Assembly (NCBI GenBank): GCA_011033025.1
Contig: WFMF01000667.1
Coordinates: forward strand, 1-64,000
Direction of reading: 5' to 3'
Length of the DNA stretch: 64,000 bases
Source: Beroe forskalii
Lineage: Eukaryota; Ctenophora; Nuda; Beroida; Beroidae
Shown here one piece after another: positions 12,901 to 27,900 of the stretch. The translations under genes were made by a program, and so were the position numbers. The notes below the pieces were generated by a model. That model saw only the letters and a program-made list of their open reading frames with translations, had not been told where the DNA came from and searched no databases. Each line of letters opens with the position of its first letter. Positions within the stretch are counted from its first letter, which is position 1.

Positions 12901-15900
12901 TACGTCAGTCTGATATCATGGTGATTTTTGATACACCCGACAGGCGTTAGTGAAAAGTGAGACTGTTTTTCACATAAAGACTAGCTTATATAACATCAAA
13001 TTGGAAATTAAATAGTACTGTGTGAGCATCAATTTTCAAACGCAAGGAAACATTTCCAATAGACAGAGGGTATAAAGCCAACTTTCGTCGTAGTACTAAT
13101 GAGTGTCTAAGTGCCTAACCATGGTGAACTCAGTGTAGCTCCTTGCTGTACGGCATGTTAAACAAGGAATCGAAACTGAGGGGCTCCGTACATGACATTG
13201 CTATTGCGACGAATGTGATTATACAGCCAAGATTTAGATTGATAACACTAAGTCTGAAAATTGTCAATGATACGTAATAGTGGTACCAAAGGCGCTTCCG
13301 ATTGGTTTTAGAGTTCATTCAGGTTGATATCATTGATGTGTCAGTGTTAGACTTATGCCATAAATCCGTCACAACAGTATTAGGAATACTCAGCAGACTA
13401 CGTAAGACTGGTGTCAGTGATACAGCATACTGGTGTCAGTGAAACGGCAGACTGGTGTCAGTGATCGAGCAGACTTGTGTCAGTGATACGGCAGAATAGT
13501 TTCAGTAATAAGTCAGACCGGTATCAGTGATACGGCAGAATGGTGCCAATGATACGGTAGACTGGTGTCAGTGATAAGTCAGACTGGTCTCAGTGATAAG
13601 TCAGACTGGTGTCAGTGATACGACAGACTGGTGTCAGTGATAAGTCATACTGGTGTCAGTGATATGGCAGACTGATGTCAGTGATAAATCAGACTGGTGT
13701 CAGTGATACGGCAGACAGGTGTCAGTGATACGGCAGATTGGTGTCAGTGATACGGCAGACTGGTGTCAGTGATACGGCAGACTGGTGTCAGTGATGAGTC
13801 ATACTGGTGTCAGTGATATGGCAGTCTGATGTCAGTGATAAGTCAGACTGGTGTCAGTGATACGGCAGACAGGTGTCAGTGATACGGCAGACAGGTGTCA
13901 GTGATACGGCAGACTGGTGTCAGTGATACGGCAAACTGGTTTCACTGAAACCAGTCTGCCGTATCACTGACACCTGTCTGCCGTATCACTGACACCTTTC
14001 AGTCATCTAGCAGATTGTTAGTGTCAGTAATACGTCTGGCCAGTTTCAATTATAAATATCTGACTTGTGTCTGTGAATAGTGTCACTGGTGCCAGATTTG
14101 TGTCGGTATCAGTTATCCATTAAACAAGTGTCAGTGATACATCGGAATAATTTCAACTATACATAAAATAGGTGTCTGTGGTATGTCGGACTGGTGTTGG
14201 TGTTTGGTCAGAAAGGTCCCAGTGACATGCTAGACTGGTGGCAGTGATCATTCAGGCTGGTGAAAGTTGAAACCAGTCCGAAAGTGAGCGTTTTTTATGA
14301 AATTTTTCAATTTTACAATCATTTTTCAACGCAATCTTTTTTGCTATTTTATCTAGATAAAAACAATTTTTATCTAGATAAACCGATAATTTATTTTGAC
14401 GAATTATCGGAGATAATTATCGGTTTCGATTATCGGACTGGAAAGCCTACCTCAAACCATGAAGTATGACCCTCATCCACCCCCGTCTAACCATCAGCTC
14501 CCACCAGCCAACATTGTCTTGAAGTCCCACTATCTTGAAGTCTAATTCCCCTCCTCCCCTCAGACCAATGATTTATCACCCTTTAATTTGAAGTCTAACC
14601 CCTCCTCCCTTCTCAGAGTCACTACAGAAGATCCACCATTCCCGCACCAAGTCGCAGGACTGCATGTTGGACAATGAAGTGGCAGAGCCCCCACCTAACC
14701 GGGGGAACATGGGAAGGAGACACAGCACCACCAGTCTCCTGCAGACGGTATGTTGGGTGTATAGTACGTATGGTGTATTATGTATGATGTATAGTGTATA
14801 GTGTATAGTGTATAGTGTATAGTGTATAGTGTATAGTGTATAGTGTATAGTGTATAGTGTATAGTGTATAGTGGTTAGTGTATAGTGTATACGAGTATAC
14901 CTTAGGAAATAAATTTACATGGAACAATAATTCCGGGGATCGAAATTTTGGGGGTACGAAATTTGGGGATATTTTTGGGAATATTTCGCATGTTAACGTA
15001 TGATGATGACGTCATTTTGGAATTTTGTGGGGAACGAAAATATGGGGATTTTTTCGAAAAATCCCCAAATTTCGTACCTTATAAATTTGTCTCGTAAGGT
15101 AGTAAGTATGGTGTATGGTGTATACATGTATACTCTATACAGTATCTCATACAGATTACAGAACTGAAACTCAGCTTGTTATCGCAGTAGACTGAACATT
15201 AATTTTGAAGCCCAGAGTCGTTTCAGCACTTCGTGCCCACTTCCTCTTGGAAACCGCCATAAGAACCGTCTATAAGTTGTATGTGGTTATTTGATAAGAT
15301 CTAGATGTTGATATAAGTGTGATGCCATGAATCCACTTAGATGTGTTAAACGCAACAGCATCGTATCTCAGATCTCTGTTTTGTTGAGTTGCGCTGTACC
15401 TGATTATTCATGTTTTCCTGCGACATCTAACTCTCATTGGATAGGCAGAAAGCATTATGAATATGTCAAATATTGGTATATTATAATTCTCAATATCATT
15501 AAGATGAACTGTTTGGTCGATGCGATTCTGTCAGTTGATAAAAGGCTAAATACTTCCTCAAATCTTGATTGGGAAGTACCATTAACTTACTAAAATGAAG
15601 ATATTTGTCACCAGATTTATATGAAACGATTTCAAATATTTATGATTGCAACCATTTAGCTAAGACCTGACACATCAGTTTACTTGAGCTATCTAAGAAC
15701 ATGGAAGACTGTGCTCTCAAAAGTTTAAAAGACTGATTTAAGAGAGTTCTGGGCATCCTGACCACTCCCAAGGTCGAATCTACACTAGAATTAAATTTAC
15801 CACTGGATGTGAAGAAGATTATTGATTTTCATCCATAGTATCTGATCTTTCGATTGAATTACCCACAGAATGCAGACATTATTTAGAACTATTTTCACAT

Positions 15901-18900
15901 CTTGATCACCCAATACGCATTACGTAGCCCATTAGGCACTACCCATAACTCCATGAAGTTTAATTCTTTCCTTAAGTTACCAAAATCTTGCTTAAAGTTT
16001 CCTACTTTTCCTATAATTTCCCTGACTCCACTAAAGTTTATGCACCCCTGTCTTTCTTCCTCTCGTCCAATAGATTACCACAGCATTATTTCGTAAGTTT
16101 CCTACCTAAGTGTGAATTTTGTCCAGTCTCGCCATGTCTAGATTTTGTAAATTTCACTTGTGAATTTTGTAATATTAAAGTATCTGGTATTGGGAAATCT
16201 GAGAATTATTGCAATATATTTGTTGTGAAATACCCGACTCATAGTTGCACTATACTTAATATCATGATGTAGCTCAAGGCTCAAAGTGGTCATGTTTGTC
16301 TAATGGCACTAGGGCGAAGCCGAGTGTTGAATCAATATATCTCTTAGAATTGTCCCCTGTCTCACTGCTTTCACTCTAAGAATTGTCCCCTGTCTCACTG
16401 CTTTCTCTCTTAGAATTGTCCCCTGTCTCACTGCTTTCACTCTAAGAATTGTTCCCTGTCTCACTGCTTTCACTCTTAGAATTGTCCCCTGTCTCACTGC
16501 TTTCACTCTTAGAATTTTAGAGGTGGATTCGGCGCCAAAGAGTCGTACAAGAAGCTGGAAGCTCTCGGAGAGGGATCCTACGCCACAGTCTACAAAGGAA
16601 TCTCCAGGTAAATAAATCTCAGTAATGCTGGCACCATCAATCTTAGAATATTAACAGTTAATTTTATTCAAATTTGACATGAAAAGTGTCAACTAAGCTA
16701 CTATAATTGTTCATATAATTTCTTGAATAACAATTAACTTGAAAGTAGCAAAAGATATAAGTTCCTCATTTCTGCATGTCAAGTGCCTCAGGATTCAGCA
16801 CCACAGTAACTCTTGAACTACTTCTATCATAACTTCTCTCATACCCCCTACTCTCATACTCCCTTCGTACTTTGACATATCCCCCTCACTGGACGTGTCC
16901 CGTTACCATGGTAACCACCTCAATATTGCCCGTCTAGCTAGCCCTATACTTGCGTGCTATGGTTACAGATAGTTTCAATATTACATGTAACATCTCATCT
17001 TAACGGGTCTATTGTGTGGCAAATCACAGCTTTCTTTCTTGTTTTGCTTCGGGTTTATTGGTGATTAATAATAGATCCATCAATTACTGGTATTGTCAAG
17101 AAGTTAAAAGCACTTAACATTGAACGTATATTCATTTATCTCAGAGTTCATGACTCGATGAACAGTACTTTCACGTACGTTAGACATAAAACCAGTATAA
17201 CATCGCTAAGTGTACGCATGACATTAGTTGCGTGTGTATAGACTGTTGTGATACTTTTATACACACTCTAAATCAAAGAAAACCCATGCCATGCTAGCTT
17301 TAAAGAATCATTTTCAATCATTTGAGTTCTAACACGCTCGTAGCTGATTACAGACAGGTGCGTATCCAGGTTTTTTGATAAGAGGTCGGCGAGTTTCATT
17401 CAAAACCTTTTGCTTGACTCCGAGCAATTAAATCTTAACAAAATTTCCAAAATCTCTGCCCGAAAAGGGGAGGCAGTTGCCTGTGCCGCCTTCCTCCTAG
17501 GTATCGACCTTCATAAATCAACCTATAATGGTCTCAGAATTATTCTGAAATGTTAGTTCACCCTTGAAGCATTACCTAACGTCATGAATAAATAAGCTTG
17601 TGTATGATTTCTAAATTCTGAAAACCAACTAACTAACTCAACCTTAAACCATTTAAGCATAATATTATTTGTTAACCTCATCCATTTAAATCTTCCTGGA
17701 CAGAGGTTCTGTCTGCTCCTTCATAAACTGCTTCATCACTCCAGACTCCTTCATAAACGTGTTTAATACACACACCTTCAATCATTGGTCAATTCACCTC
17801 ACCTCTAGTTGTCTAGAGCTTTTAATATTCGTTTAAAATATAAAACACCAATAATAAAGTAATAATAATGATGATATATCAAGATTAATCTTGAAGTTAA
17901 TCTCGATATATATCAATTACCTAGTACCTACCAACTTCCATCAATTATTATACCTCTCTTACGGTGGTTCAGAATTTCCATTCGATTAATTATTGATCAA
18001 GGAATTAAATCAATTAAATTCACTGGGGATAGGTCGAGATATATTTAAGTTGATAATGATCACTTTTATAGCTTTTAATAGATCTCAATTAAACGAATTA
18101 ACGTCTCGTACGATAGTGATGAATAATTGTACAGCTAAGGCAGGACTGTGGGAAATAATACATAACGCTTTGATCTAGGTGTTAAGAGGGTGACGTCATT
18201 ATCATGAACTAAAATAGTGTTTCATCGACACCAACACACTTTTATTTTCCAATAACACAGCATGAAGTGTCCTGATAATATATAAATTGTACTCTAAACG
18301 CCCCGATATCAGTGAGAACCATAACTCATAATAATCGGAGTAACTTTAAGTGGGGAGTTAACGACCCAGTTTGACGTCATTAACCGGTGATTATCGGTTG
18401 TGGGTTAGCAGTGTTGCCTAATAGGGCAATGGCTTAGGAAGGTAATGGCTTCTGGGGGTTTTGTTTAGCGTAAGCGGCGATTAGTATCGATACTTTGATG
18501 TATGGATTATGGAAACCAGTGAGATTAGTATCGGGTTATCAATACTTTTATATGGATTATGGAGTGACATTATAAGTAAAAGAATTTGACCAGTGGGATT
18601 TTTCATTTTAAACTTTTAAAGGTGTTCAAAAAGTACGGTTTTGGTTATCAATCCTCATCAAGAGAGAATAACTGACTTTCAGAATGTTCTTATTTTGTCA
18701 TAATTAGAGGAAAGATCAAAGAAAGAATTTATCAGGAAATAACCTGACCATGATCTCTTCTATATTCTGATAAGTAAAATTGAGATGAAAATCCAGGTAA
18801 AGGGAGGAGGTGAAGACCCACTAGTTCTTTAATTCCCTGGGGCAATGGGATATCAGCAATTCTACTGTAAACTTGTCATCTTACTAACGACTTTTTTGGG

Positions 18901-21900
18901 GAATTGTTGAAAATCTATCCCAACTTTCGTTGCAGATCTTAGTGGAAAAGGCTTTCCTCTTCGACCTTCCCTATCTAAGGAGTAAACCCAGTATAGTAGT
19001 TCGGCAGTACGAGGTAGGATTTACGGTATGATACAATATATTCTAGGCGTTATACCTACATATTCCTTGTTGGCTACTTGAGCTTGTCAGCAACTCTAGA
19101 ATTTACACCAGAGCCTTCACAACATGAACATCAGTTATATATTTACTTAATTTACAGGCCAGACCCTTGTTACTTCACTACTCTAGTTGCATATCACATA
19201 TGGCGAGCCTGTAGCCTTGTTACTTCACTCCTTTATTTGCATATGGCGAGCCTGTGGCAGTCCAGGACACTGAAAGACCTGTACAAGTCATTACCTCTGT
19301 AGTTACCAGCAGTGTACACAAGGCGCATGGAAATAACATCAGTTTTCCGCCATCAACGCACCATTCTAAGTCCTGATAATGACGTCACTCTCAACCGCTT
19401 ATATTGCTAGTCCGTACTAAGGGTTGCAGATCCAAGACGCTCGAAGCTATATTAGTATATTGAGAGCAACTACCCCGGCTTACAAGCAGTTAATAGATAT
19501 AAATATACGTAAAGTATGATGGGTCGTTCGACAATGCAGAGGTATTTATAGCTTGATCTAAATGAAGTTATATACAGATACACACACGGTGTACACGGCG
19601 TACAGCACACACAAATGCGCAAACAGACAATAATATATTCGAACATACAGACATACAAAGATACGTCCTATTCAGATTTATACACTTCACAGACACTCGC
19701 AAAGATACATTCTATTCAGATTTACAGACATACAGGCGGGTCCCAGAACAATTGAAAGCAATCATAGCGCACAAAAGCAACCATCAGACACTGCAATACC
19801 TGGCACTCATTCGTTCGAATATACTCCAACATTTTCTGCGTAAATGCGCCCACCGAAGTGCAACACGCACGCATATACTAACACAAAACGCGCACTCATA
19901 ATATCGCACAAGCACGAAACTCGCGCACACAAGCGCAAAACTCGCACACTAGGACGAAACGTGCGCACACAAGCGCAAAACTCGCACACTAGGACGAAAC
20001 GTGCGCACACAAGCGCGAAACTCGCACTCAGGCGCAAAATTTGCACGCGTACCTACTACCTATACACTCTACACACAAACGCTCGCGCTGACAAACATAC
20101 AAACAATATTATCATATTGAATAGTTAGGACACTTATATTATGGTTGATGTTGGCTAACTGTGTACTTGAATATTTTATGAACCAATATTATATAATATT
20201 ATGCTAAAACATTCAAACTTTATATAGTTCTTATAAGTATGTTGGCTAACTGTTCTAATGACGCGAATGTTACAGCTCGAATACCCGGCACAGGAACATC
20301 AGAAAGTCGAGAGTGACGTCATTATCATGATTTAAAATGATGCATTGTTGACGCAAAGCTGGGTATTTCCCGTGCCCGGTGTACAGTAATTTGTCAGACA
20401 TTATTAGTACATGAATCAGCTTTGTTAGGTCCAGTAAATATCATAAGAGTAGCTATCTATAGACTTGTAAATCGCTTGAAAGCAGGGGAATCGTTCTTTT
20501 AGTACTCTATTATAAAATCTGATCAGCCGCGAGACAAAGAGTTGTCTTCTTGTCTTTGTGTGCACCGAATCACAGAATGGTTATTATAGAATGAATATCT
20601 GCTGTACTATGATGAAATGTCTTAACGAGCAGAGACTCAGGCTTTAACGAGGGTCCAACATTCAAACCTGGCATTTGAAGTCCTGCTCATAAAAACTCCT
20701 ATATAATAACACCCCTTATGTCGATGAATATGCTGATATTAAAAGGTTTGTATTCTGCCGCTTTATTTGGAACTGTGTGCCGCTCTATCTTTGAATGAGA
20801 CCTCACTTCCTGCGAAAGAGACCCACTTCCTGCTTTCCTGATGTGAAGCTGAGTTATTATAAAGTGAGACACTTTATAATTATCATGATTCTCAGAATAG
20901 AAGCACTTAACTTCTTCCTTTGTGTGATGAGAAAGTGCAGACTGCAGCCATTTCAATGTCTCAATGTTACATGAGATGCAAACGTGATATTCTCTATTAA
21001 ATTCATACTGTGCCTCTTAGCGACAACGTTCTAAGAATGGTCTTTCTTGGGTGATGCAAAACTTTCTTTTAACAAAGAAATTTAATAAATTAAGGTAAGG
21101 ATTCGTGAGAAAGTCTCCATCTTAAAAAAGTTAGGGCGTAGTTAGGCACATATTTGGCATTTTTGAGGCACACTTAGGTGACAGTAGTACACAAATGGGT
21201 CTCTTGGTTAGATTTGAGCACTTGGTTTCAATGGATAATCCCTGCTCATCACTCCTGAGACATGTGAGCAAGTGGAATGTCTCCGTATGTCTCCTTAGAA
21301 CTGATAATTCTAGCTCTGTTGCAGTGCAATTTAGCAAATATTTTACTGATTGAATTCGCTGCAAAACCGCCTTCCGTCTAGCCGAATTGATGAAAACCAT
21401 TTAGTGGCTATGTTATCGAAGTATGGAGATCATTTAGAAAACGGCATCACACTCTTAAATTCGTTATCGACTATGTGTCATGATTGTTCTTGAATATGGA
21501 AGTGTTTTGTGAGTCGGGAGATGATATTATATCACTCTTCCATTTCACAGCTCACCTATTCACCACTTCCACACTTGTCACCAAATAACGTCCCTTTGTT
21601 AGCGATTGACATAATACGGTCTATATTCACAAGAAAAAAAATAAAAGACTGAGTAGATCCCCAATTCCCCCTATACTTTCACTTTGGTGATGTGCCAAAA
21701 CACCAGAGCCTCAAGAATATTGTCTTCTTCTTCTACTCGAATCTCCGTGGCTTCTAGAAAGCTAGAGCCTAGAAGTATATACTCCCATTGTCCACAGCTT
21801 GACGATCATTGTACAGCTGACAATGGCGCAATGCAGTGCCGTGTTAGATGCATTGTGATGAGTAAAATTGTACACAATATAGTGTTAAGTGGGTGCTGTA

Positions 21901-24900
21901 CTAGCAATGTCGTTAGACTCATGGCCTCCAGGGATGTGTGTGCAGTAATGTGCTCACTACTGGCAATGTGGCCATGTTAGATTTCTCAGGGGTGTCTTCT
22001 GCAGAAAAGACGGTGTCTCTAGGATGTCTCTGTAAAATTTCTGATTTCGTCCTAAAATTCAAGAGTAAAATCAAAGATTTCGATTAAAGAAAAAACTTTC
22101 TAGTTCGCTAAATAAGCAGATTAGCAAATAACAATGTTACTACTCACTATTTCAGTATAACTGGAACTGTAGTGGCACTGAAAGAGATCACGAGGAGTGA
22201 GGAGGAGGGAACACCATTCACTGCCATCCGGGAAGGTAACGTTTATTAATTGTTCATTAAAATTATGACAACTAGCAGAACCCATGGCCTCCGGCCATCG
22301 TTCACAATTTTTTCGCTTCAGCAATTCGTACAGTATAATGCAGTACTGTAGTTCTTATCAGTGATGAGGTCATATTTCAATCGAGTGTGCCCACTCCTCT
22401 AAGTGATGTCTATATACCTGGTGGTGTCAAACGTCACTGGAACATTCCGATCATCGGTATGCTTGATTGGGTACTGAGTGGTGTCAAAGAGGTCTGTGGC
22501 TATATATAAGGAAGACCGGACAGACAGATATACATTTATTTATTTATTTATTTATATATGAGGAAGAATTATAAGTAGTAAGATTTTACCTATTATTAAG
22601 TTTTTCATTAATTTTCATTTTTGAATGTAAAAAGTCCCCCCCCCTCCAATTCAATTTATTTCCAAGTGACAGTCATCAAGACTTATTCACTTATTCAGTT
22701 GTTTATAGTGCCTAACCACATTGAGTAAAGGAGAATCCATTGTTTTGATTCTAACTATTGTAACAATAGAGTGCTCTAAATAACGCCCTCTTTGTTTGAA
22801 CGTTGTCAGAGGCTGCTTTTCTTTCATTGTTTGAGAAAGCAAGCCTACCAATAAATATTCAAATTTTAGTGCAAAAACTTCAACTCACAAACGACTGTTA
22901 TTTTCGTGTGGGTTGAAAACGTGATATCTCCGATGATCATACAGGCTTGATTGGACAGAAATGAAAATGAAAATGCAGCAGACGATATTTCACTCGAAAA
23001 TGTTCAGAAATAACTTTTATGAAATTTCCATATTTCCCAATAACCCTAAACCCACTAACCCACACATTTCCCGATATAATATTCCCCACTTTTCCCAGTA
23101 ATCCACACTTCCCACCAATCCACACAATTTCCCGGTAATACACAAAGTGTTGTTTTCAGCGTCGCTGCTGAAGGAGCTGAAGCACTCCAATATCGTGGTA
23201 CTACACGACATTATCCACACTAAACGGATGCTAACACTCGTCTTCGAATACGTGGTACGTTTCTATACTTCTATGGGGCGAGTTTTAGTGTTGGTGTGTC
23301 TGTAAACCTGTAAGTGTGTTTTTCTGTACTCTGTCTGTCTGTCTGTCTGTCTGTTTGCTTGTTTGTTTACGTTTCTGTATGTCTGTCTGTTTGCGTTTCT
23401 GTGTAGTTTGTCGGTACGACAAGGACCCTACCAGTATTCGTCTTCGAATACGTAGTAGGATTCTATGGGGCGGGCTTACTGTTGGTGTGTTTGTGTTTGT
23501 GTGTGTCTGACGTCTGTCTGTCTGTGTGGTTGTACATTTGTTGTTTTGTGCCCTTGTTCGTGTTTGTTCGTTTGTAAACTAAGCCCCTTTTTGAGGGAAA
23601 AGGACGAAAGATCATGTATAGATGTATATCTACATTAGGGCGTTTCATAATTTCCCAACTAGAGAACTGTATATTGTTCGGGGTCAAAAGCTATCCTTTA
23701 GGACATAAAAAATTGACAGGAACAAGTTTCAGACGGAAAAAATAATTTTAAGCACGTGCACAGGCCACAGCCATTTTTACCTGTAAAAATCATGATTTTC
23801 GATAAAAAGTTACCCATCTCTTTTTCTGCTTGAGTGACATATTTCTAAGCCTTCTCATCGTGTTCTTCGGCCCAGAAAATGGGGGTATAGGTCCAAAAAT
23901 TTTTGACCTACGACCTTCAGAAGCTTAGTTATCACCGATTTTCATACGCCCATATATGGGCATGCGCCTGTTTTTGCTAGCGTATGCCCATATATGGGCA
24001 TATGCAAATCGGTGATAACTCAGCTTCTGAAGGTCGTAGGTCAAAAATTTTTGGACCTATACCCCCATTTTCCGGGCCGAGGAACACGATGGAGGGTTTA
24101 GAAGTATGCCACTCAAGCAGAAAAAGAGATGGGTAACTTTTTACCGAAAATCATGATTTTTACAGGTAAAAATGGCTGTGGTCTGTGCACGTGCTTAAAA
24201 TTATTTTTTTCGTCTGAAACTTTTTTCTGTCAATTTTTTATGTCCTAAAGAATAGCTTTTGACCCCGAACAATATACAATTCTCTATATGGGAAATTATG
24301 AAACACCCTAATCTACATATCTAGTTGTAAGTGACAGGGAGAGAAGGCGCGAGTGTGTCTTCAGCTGAGTAGCCAACCTGGGCCTTCAATCAATGAATAA
24401 TTCATCCAAAAGTCAGAATTATTTCCTGTGTAACAGTAATCTGCCCGCTCAATCAATGAATATATTGCATCCCTAAAGTCAGCAGTTCTGTCCTCACAGT
24501 GTAATTGCAGTGTCCAGGTCGCCCAACCAATGAATACCTAATGTAGCTCTTCCTGAATATATGCATGGCATTGTCTGTCCAGTCTCCCGATGTAATGTAT
24601 GTCTGTTCAGTGTTCCTATTATGCACCTTGTATAATGTTTATATGCATGCATAATACGCCTTACATGCGTCATGCATGTACTGAATCTTTGGCTTTTGGG
24701 TTTTTACCCTCCAAGTCTGCGAAGATATGTGGTATTGGAATACAAATTACACAGCGATAAGTGTCGACTTGTCGAGCCACGAAATGATTTGAAATGTGAA
24801 AGTCACTGATGTGAATGTCACTGATGTGAATGTCACTGATGTAACCAGATAGACGATAAATTGTGGCTTGATAGTTGAGTAGTTATGACTTGTATGCTTT

Positions 24901-27900
24901 AAGATCGTATAGCTAAGTTACCATCTAACTGCCTTTATTGAGACATTTAGAATTATCTCGGTTCTAGCTGTCTAGATGAATACTGCTATGGGATAAACAC
25001 GGATTACTCATACTTGCTCAATTTAATATAAGGGCAGGGTTATCTTCTGAAGGCTTCAATAATTGATCCATCACACTATATGATAATGCGCTCGCAAATG
25101 ATTTGCCTGAGTAACTGAATTTAATCTAATTGAATTCGTGCCGTGCTCCAATGCAGTTTGAGGTATTGAGTTGACCTCTCTAAACCATAGTTATTACGCT
25201 TCTCAAAGCAGCCTATTACTCGTAATAGCTGGAGGTTCTACAAATCTTAATGCTTTAAAATCAAGTGAGAGCATGTAATTGAGCATGTAATTATGGGATT
25301 CATAATTGGTAAAATTAATCCTCAACTAATAATCCTGCCGTGGAAGAGTAAAAGAGAAGAAGTAAGCTAGGTTTAAAGGCTCCGATGCAATAATCCTAAT
25401 TGAGCTTCGTAATTGAAGTTCTCCGAATTATAAAAACTGTAAAACTAAACATTTAATTACTAAAATGACTGATATGGATGAATATTATTGAATCACCCTG
25501 CTGGGTTCCAGTCTAAGCGGAATAATAAGGCATTGATAAGTTTATAGAATGATATACTGCTATTCAAACGCAGCAGGTGTTATTGTGATGACTCATTCAT
25601 ACAATGAAGATGGTAATCATTGCCACCTGCATTATAACTGGCAGCCTATCTTACCTTTTTAGGAAATTCAGGAGCCATATCATCAGGCATTCCCCCGATA
25701 TTTCCTCCTGATTGTGAAACCTAAAAACTTGTTATGTCGGCCGAGCTAAAATTCTTGCGGAGTCAGATTGCGTGCACTAATTTAGTAGTTGCTGGGCAAC
25801 TATCCTAGCTCTGAAGATAAACCCCTTGGAATAACCTCCAATACTCCTTTCGGATTTGTCAAAGTGACTGTCAAAAACGTCATCAACTGAGCACTTTAAC
25901 CTATGATAATGACGTCACACGCACACCCCCTGCCTGTTGTTTGTACTCCCCAGGGGATTATCCTTCACGTTCTCTCTGTGTTAGTGTGCCGCGCACTCCC
26001 TGGCATTATCCCTCACGATATGTGCGCGAGTGCACGGCATATCCTCATGGATTACCCTTGACTCTGAGTATAGGTGCGCGGCGTACCCTCTATGATTACC
26101 CTTCACCTTGTGTGCGCGGCTCACTCTAATCCCCCTGGGATTACCCTTCACTCTCTGTGAGTGTTACATGTTTACAGAGAGGGAGGAAACCCCAAAATGC
26201 TCTAATGTATGATAGGAAGACTATAATACGTTGGGTAGGGGCTTTGGCGGTTGAGAATGACGTCATTATCATGTTTTAGAATGGTAAATTGTTGGTATTC
26301 AGTCGCCTACATTTTTTAAAAGTAACAGGGTATACTGTTGATTATATTCCCAGCATATGGTGTGATAGCACAGGGTCTTGTTAGACTCTTGACTCACGGC
26401 CACTGTTCATTTACAACTGATGACAACACTTCGGTTTTTGTCGGTTGTTCAACTGAAAATGTTGTCAGTTTACACTTTCTAATTCTCTAATCCGAATCGT
26501 ACACGCTAGAATTAGTATTTCGCTGCTGAATGTATGTATTTATTCATCTAAAACCTCTTTTCTCCCTCAGTCGACTGACCTTGGTTCGTACATGGAGTTG
26601 TACCCTAACGGACTGAAACCTAAGGTCGTGAAGCTCTTCCTGTTCCAGCTGCTCAGAGGCCTACACTACTGTCACAACAAGAAGATATTACACAGGTGGG
26701 CGATTAGAGGAGGTGAGGGGGATAAGAATAGGATGTCCTTGTGATTAGAGGTGGTGTGGAGTAGAATAGGATGCAGGATGCCCTGATTAATTGAACCTTA
26801 TAATGTTTATGGTGTACTGCTATAGGTCTTATATCTTCTAGCCTATAATCGTGTGCAGCTTGATCAAATTTATAATGTCCCTACCTTGAAGCCTGCCTCA
26901 GGAGGTTATCAAACTTGTCATGACATTATTAATAACCATTATGTAATTTCAGAGATTTGAAACCCCAGAATATTCTGATTGATGACAAAGGCGAACTCAA
27001 ACTTGCAGATTTCGGTGAGTGGGTTTTATCCTTTGACTGATTGAACAATATGCTATTGCATTGTTGAAATAAACAAATAAGCGACTTGCAAGTTTTCTGT
27101 CCCTCCAAAAGCATCTCAGATATCCAATAAAACTTCAATACAAACCAATGGTTAGGACCATCCCATCCCACACTCAGCTGTACTTGTTTTGCAAGTTCTG
27201 GATAAAACTACACACTACAATTGGTATAACACACACATTTCCTATTTTTAAACGCGTACACACGTGCAGACGTACACACGTGCAGACAGCACCTGTTGAA
27301 ATCTTAATAAGTATTTCAAGTATAGAGAGGGCCTGCCCAAAGTTTGCAATATACGCCAAACTATGAGATCATTGTCATAGGTTAAAATGGTTAATTGGTG
27401 ATGATGAAATGCTGTTTAAGTTATAGAGGGCCTGCCCAAAGTGTGCAATATGCACAACCTGTGAGATCATTATCACAGGTTAAAATGGTTAATTGGTGAT
27501 GTTTAACTGTCGCTATAGTCGTGTTTTGCGTTTAGTGAAGTGTACTAACACCTTTCGTTTTCATAATTTGATTTATACTTAAAATAAAATACTAAGCACA
27601 GTGTAAGTGTGGTAGGTAAAGTAATCCTGAAAATATCGTTTAGTAAACATGACACGAGCTGAATTTCTGCCAAGAAATCTCAAATGTACGATGCTTATTA
27701 TAAATGTGCATAATATTATGCATTTTATGCTCTGTAAATTTGATATATTTCGTGCAAAACCTCGAGATAAAATGCAATTGATTTAATTTAGGGTAAAATA
27801 ATACAATATTATTTTTACTTGATTAAATCCGATGAACTTATCCAAGTTTTTTTTTAACTGAGCGAGTTAATGTAATCATATTATTGAGTTTAACGAGTAA

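Noticed and set aside
13382-13995. CRISPR-like regular repeats
   Set aside because: Units are contiguous 22-mers without unique spacers, in an animal genome and inside a transposon-like element: a minisatellite.
16309-16506. Minus-strand frame with repeated [10 protein letters not shown]
   Set aside because: Product of the 33-bp acceptor repeat, whose length is a multiple of three.
19807-20128. Open frames on both strands with repeated phrases
   Set aside because: Arise from the 40-bp minisatellite.
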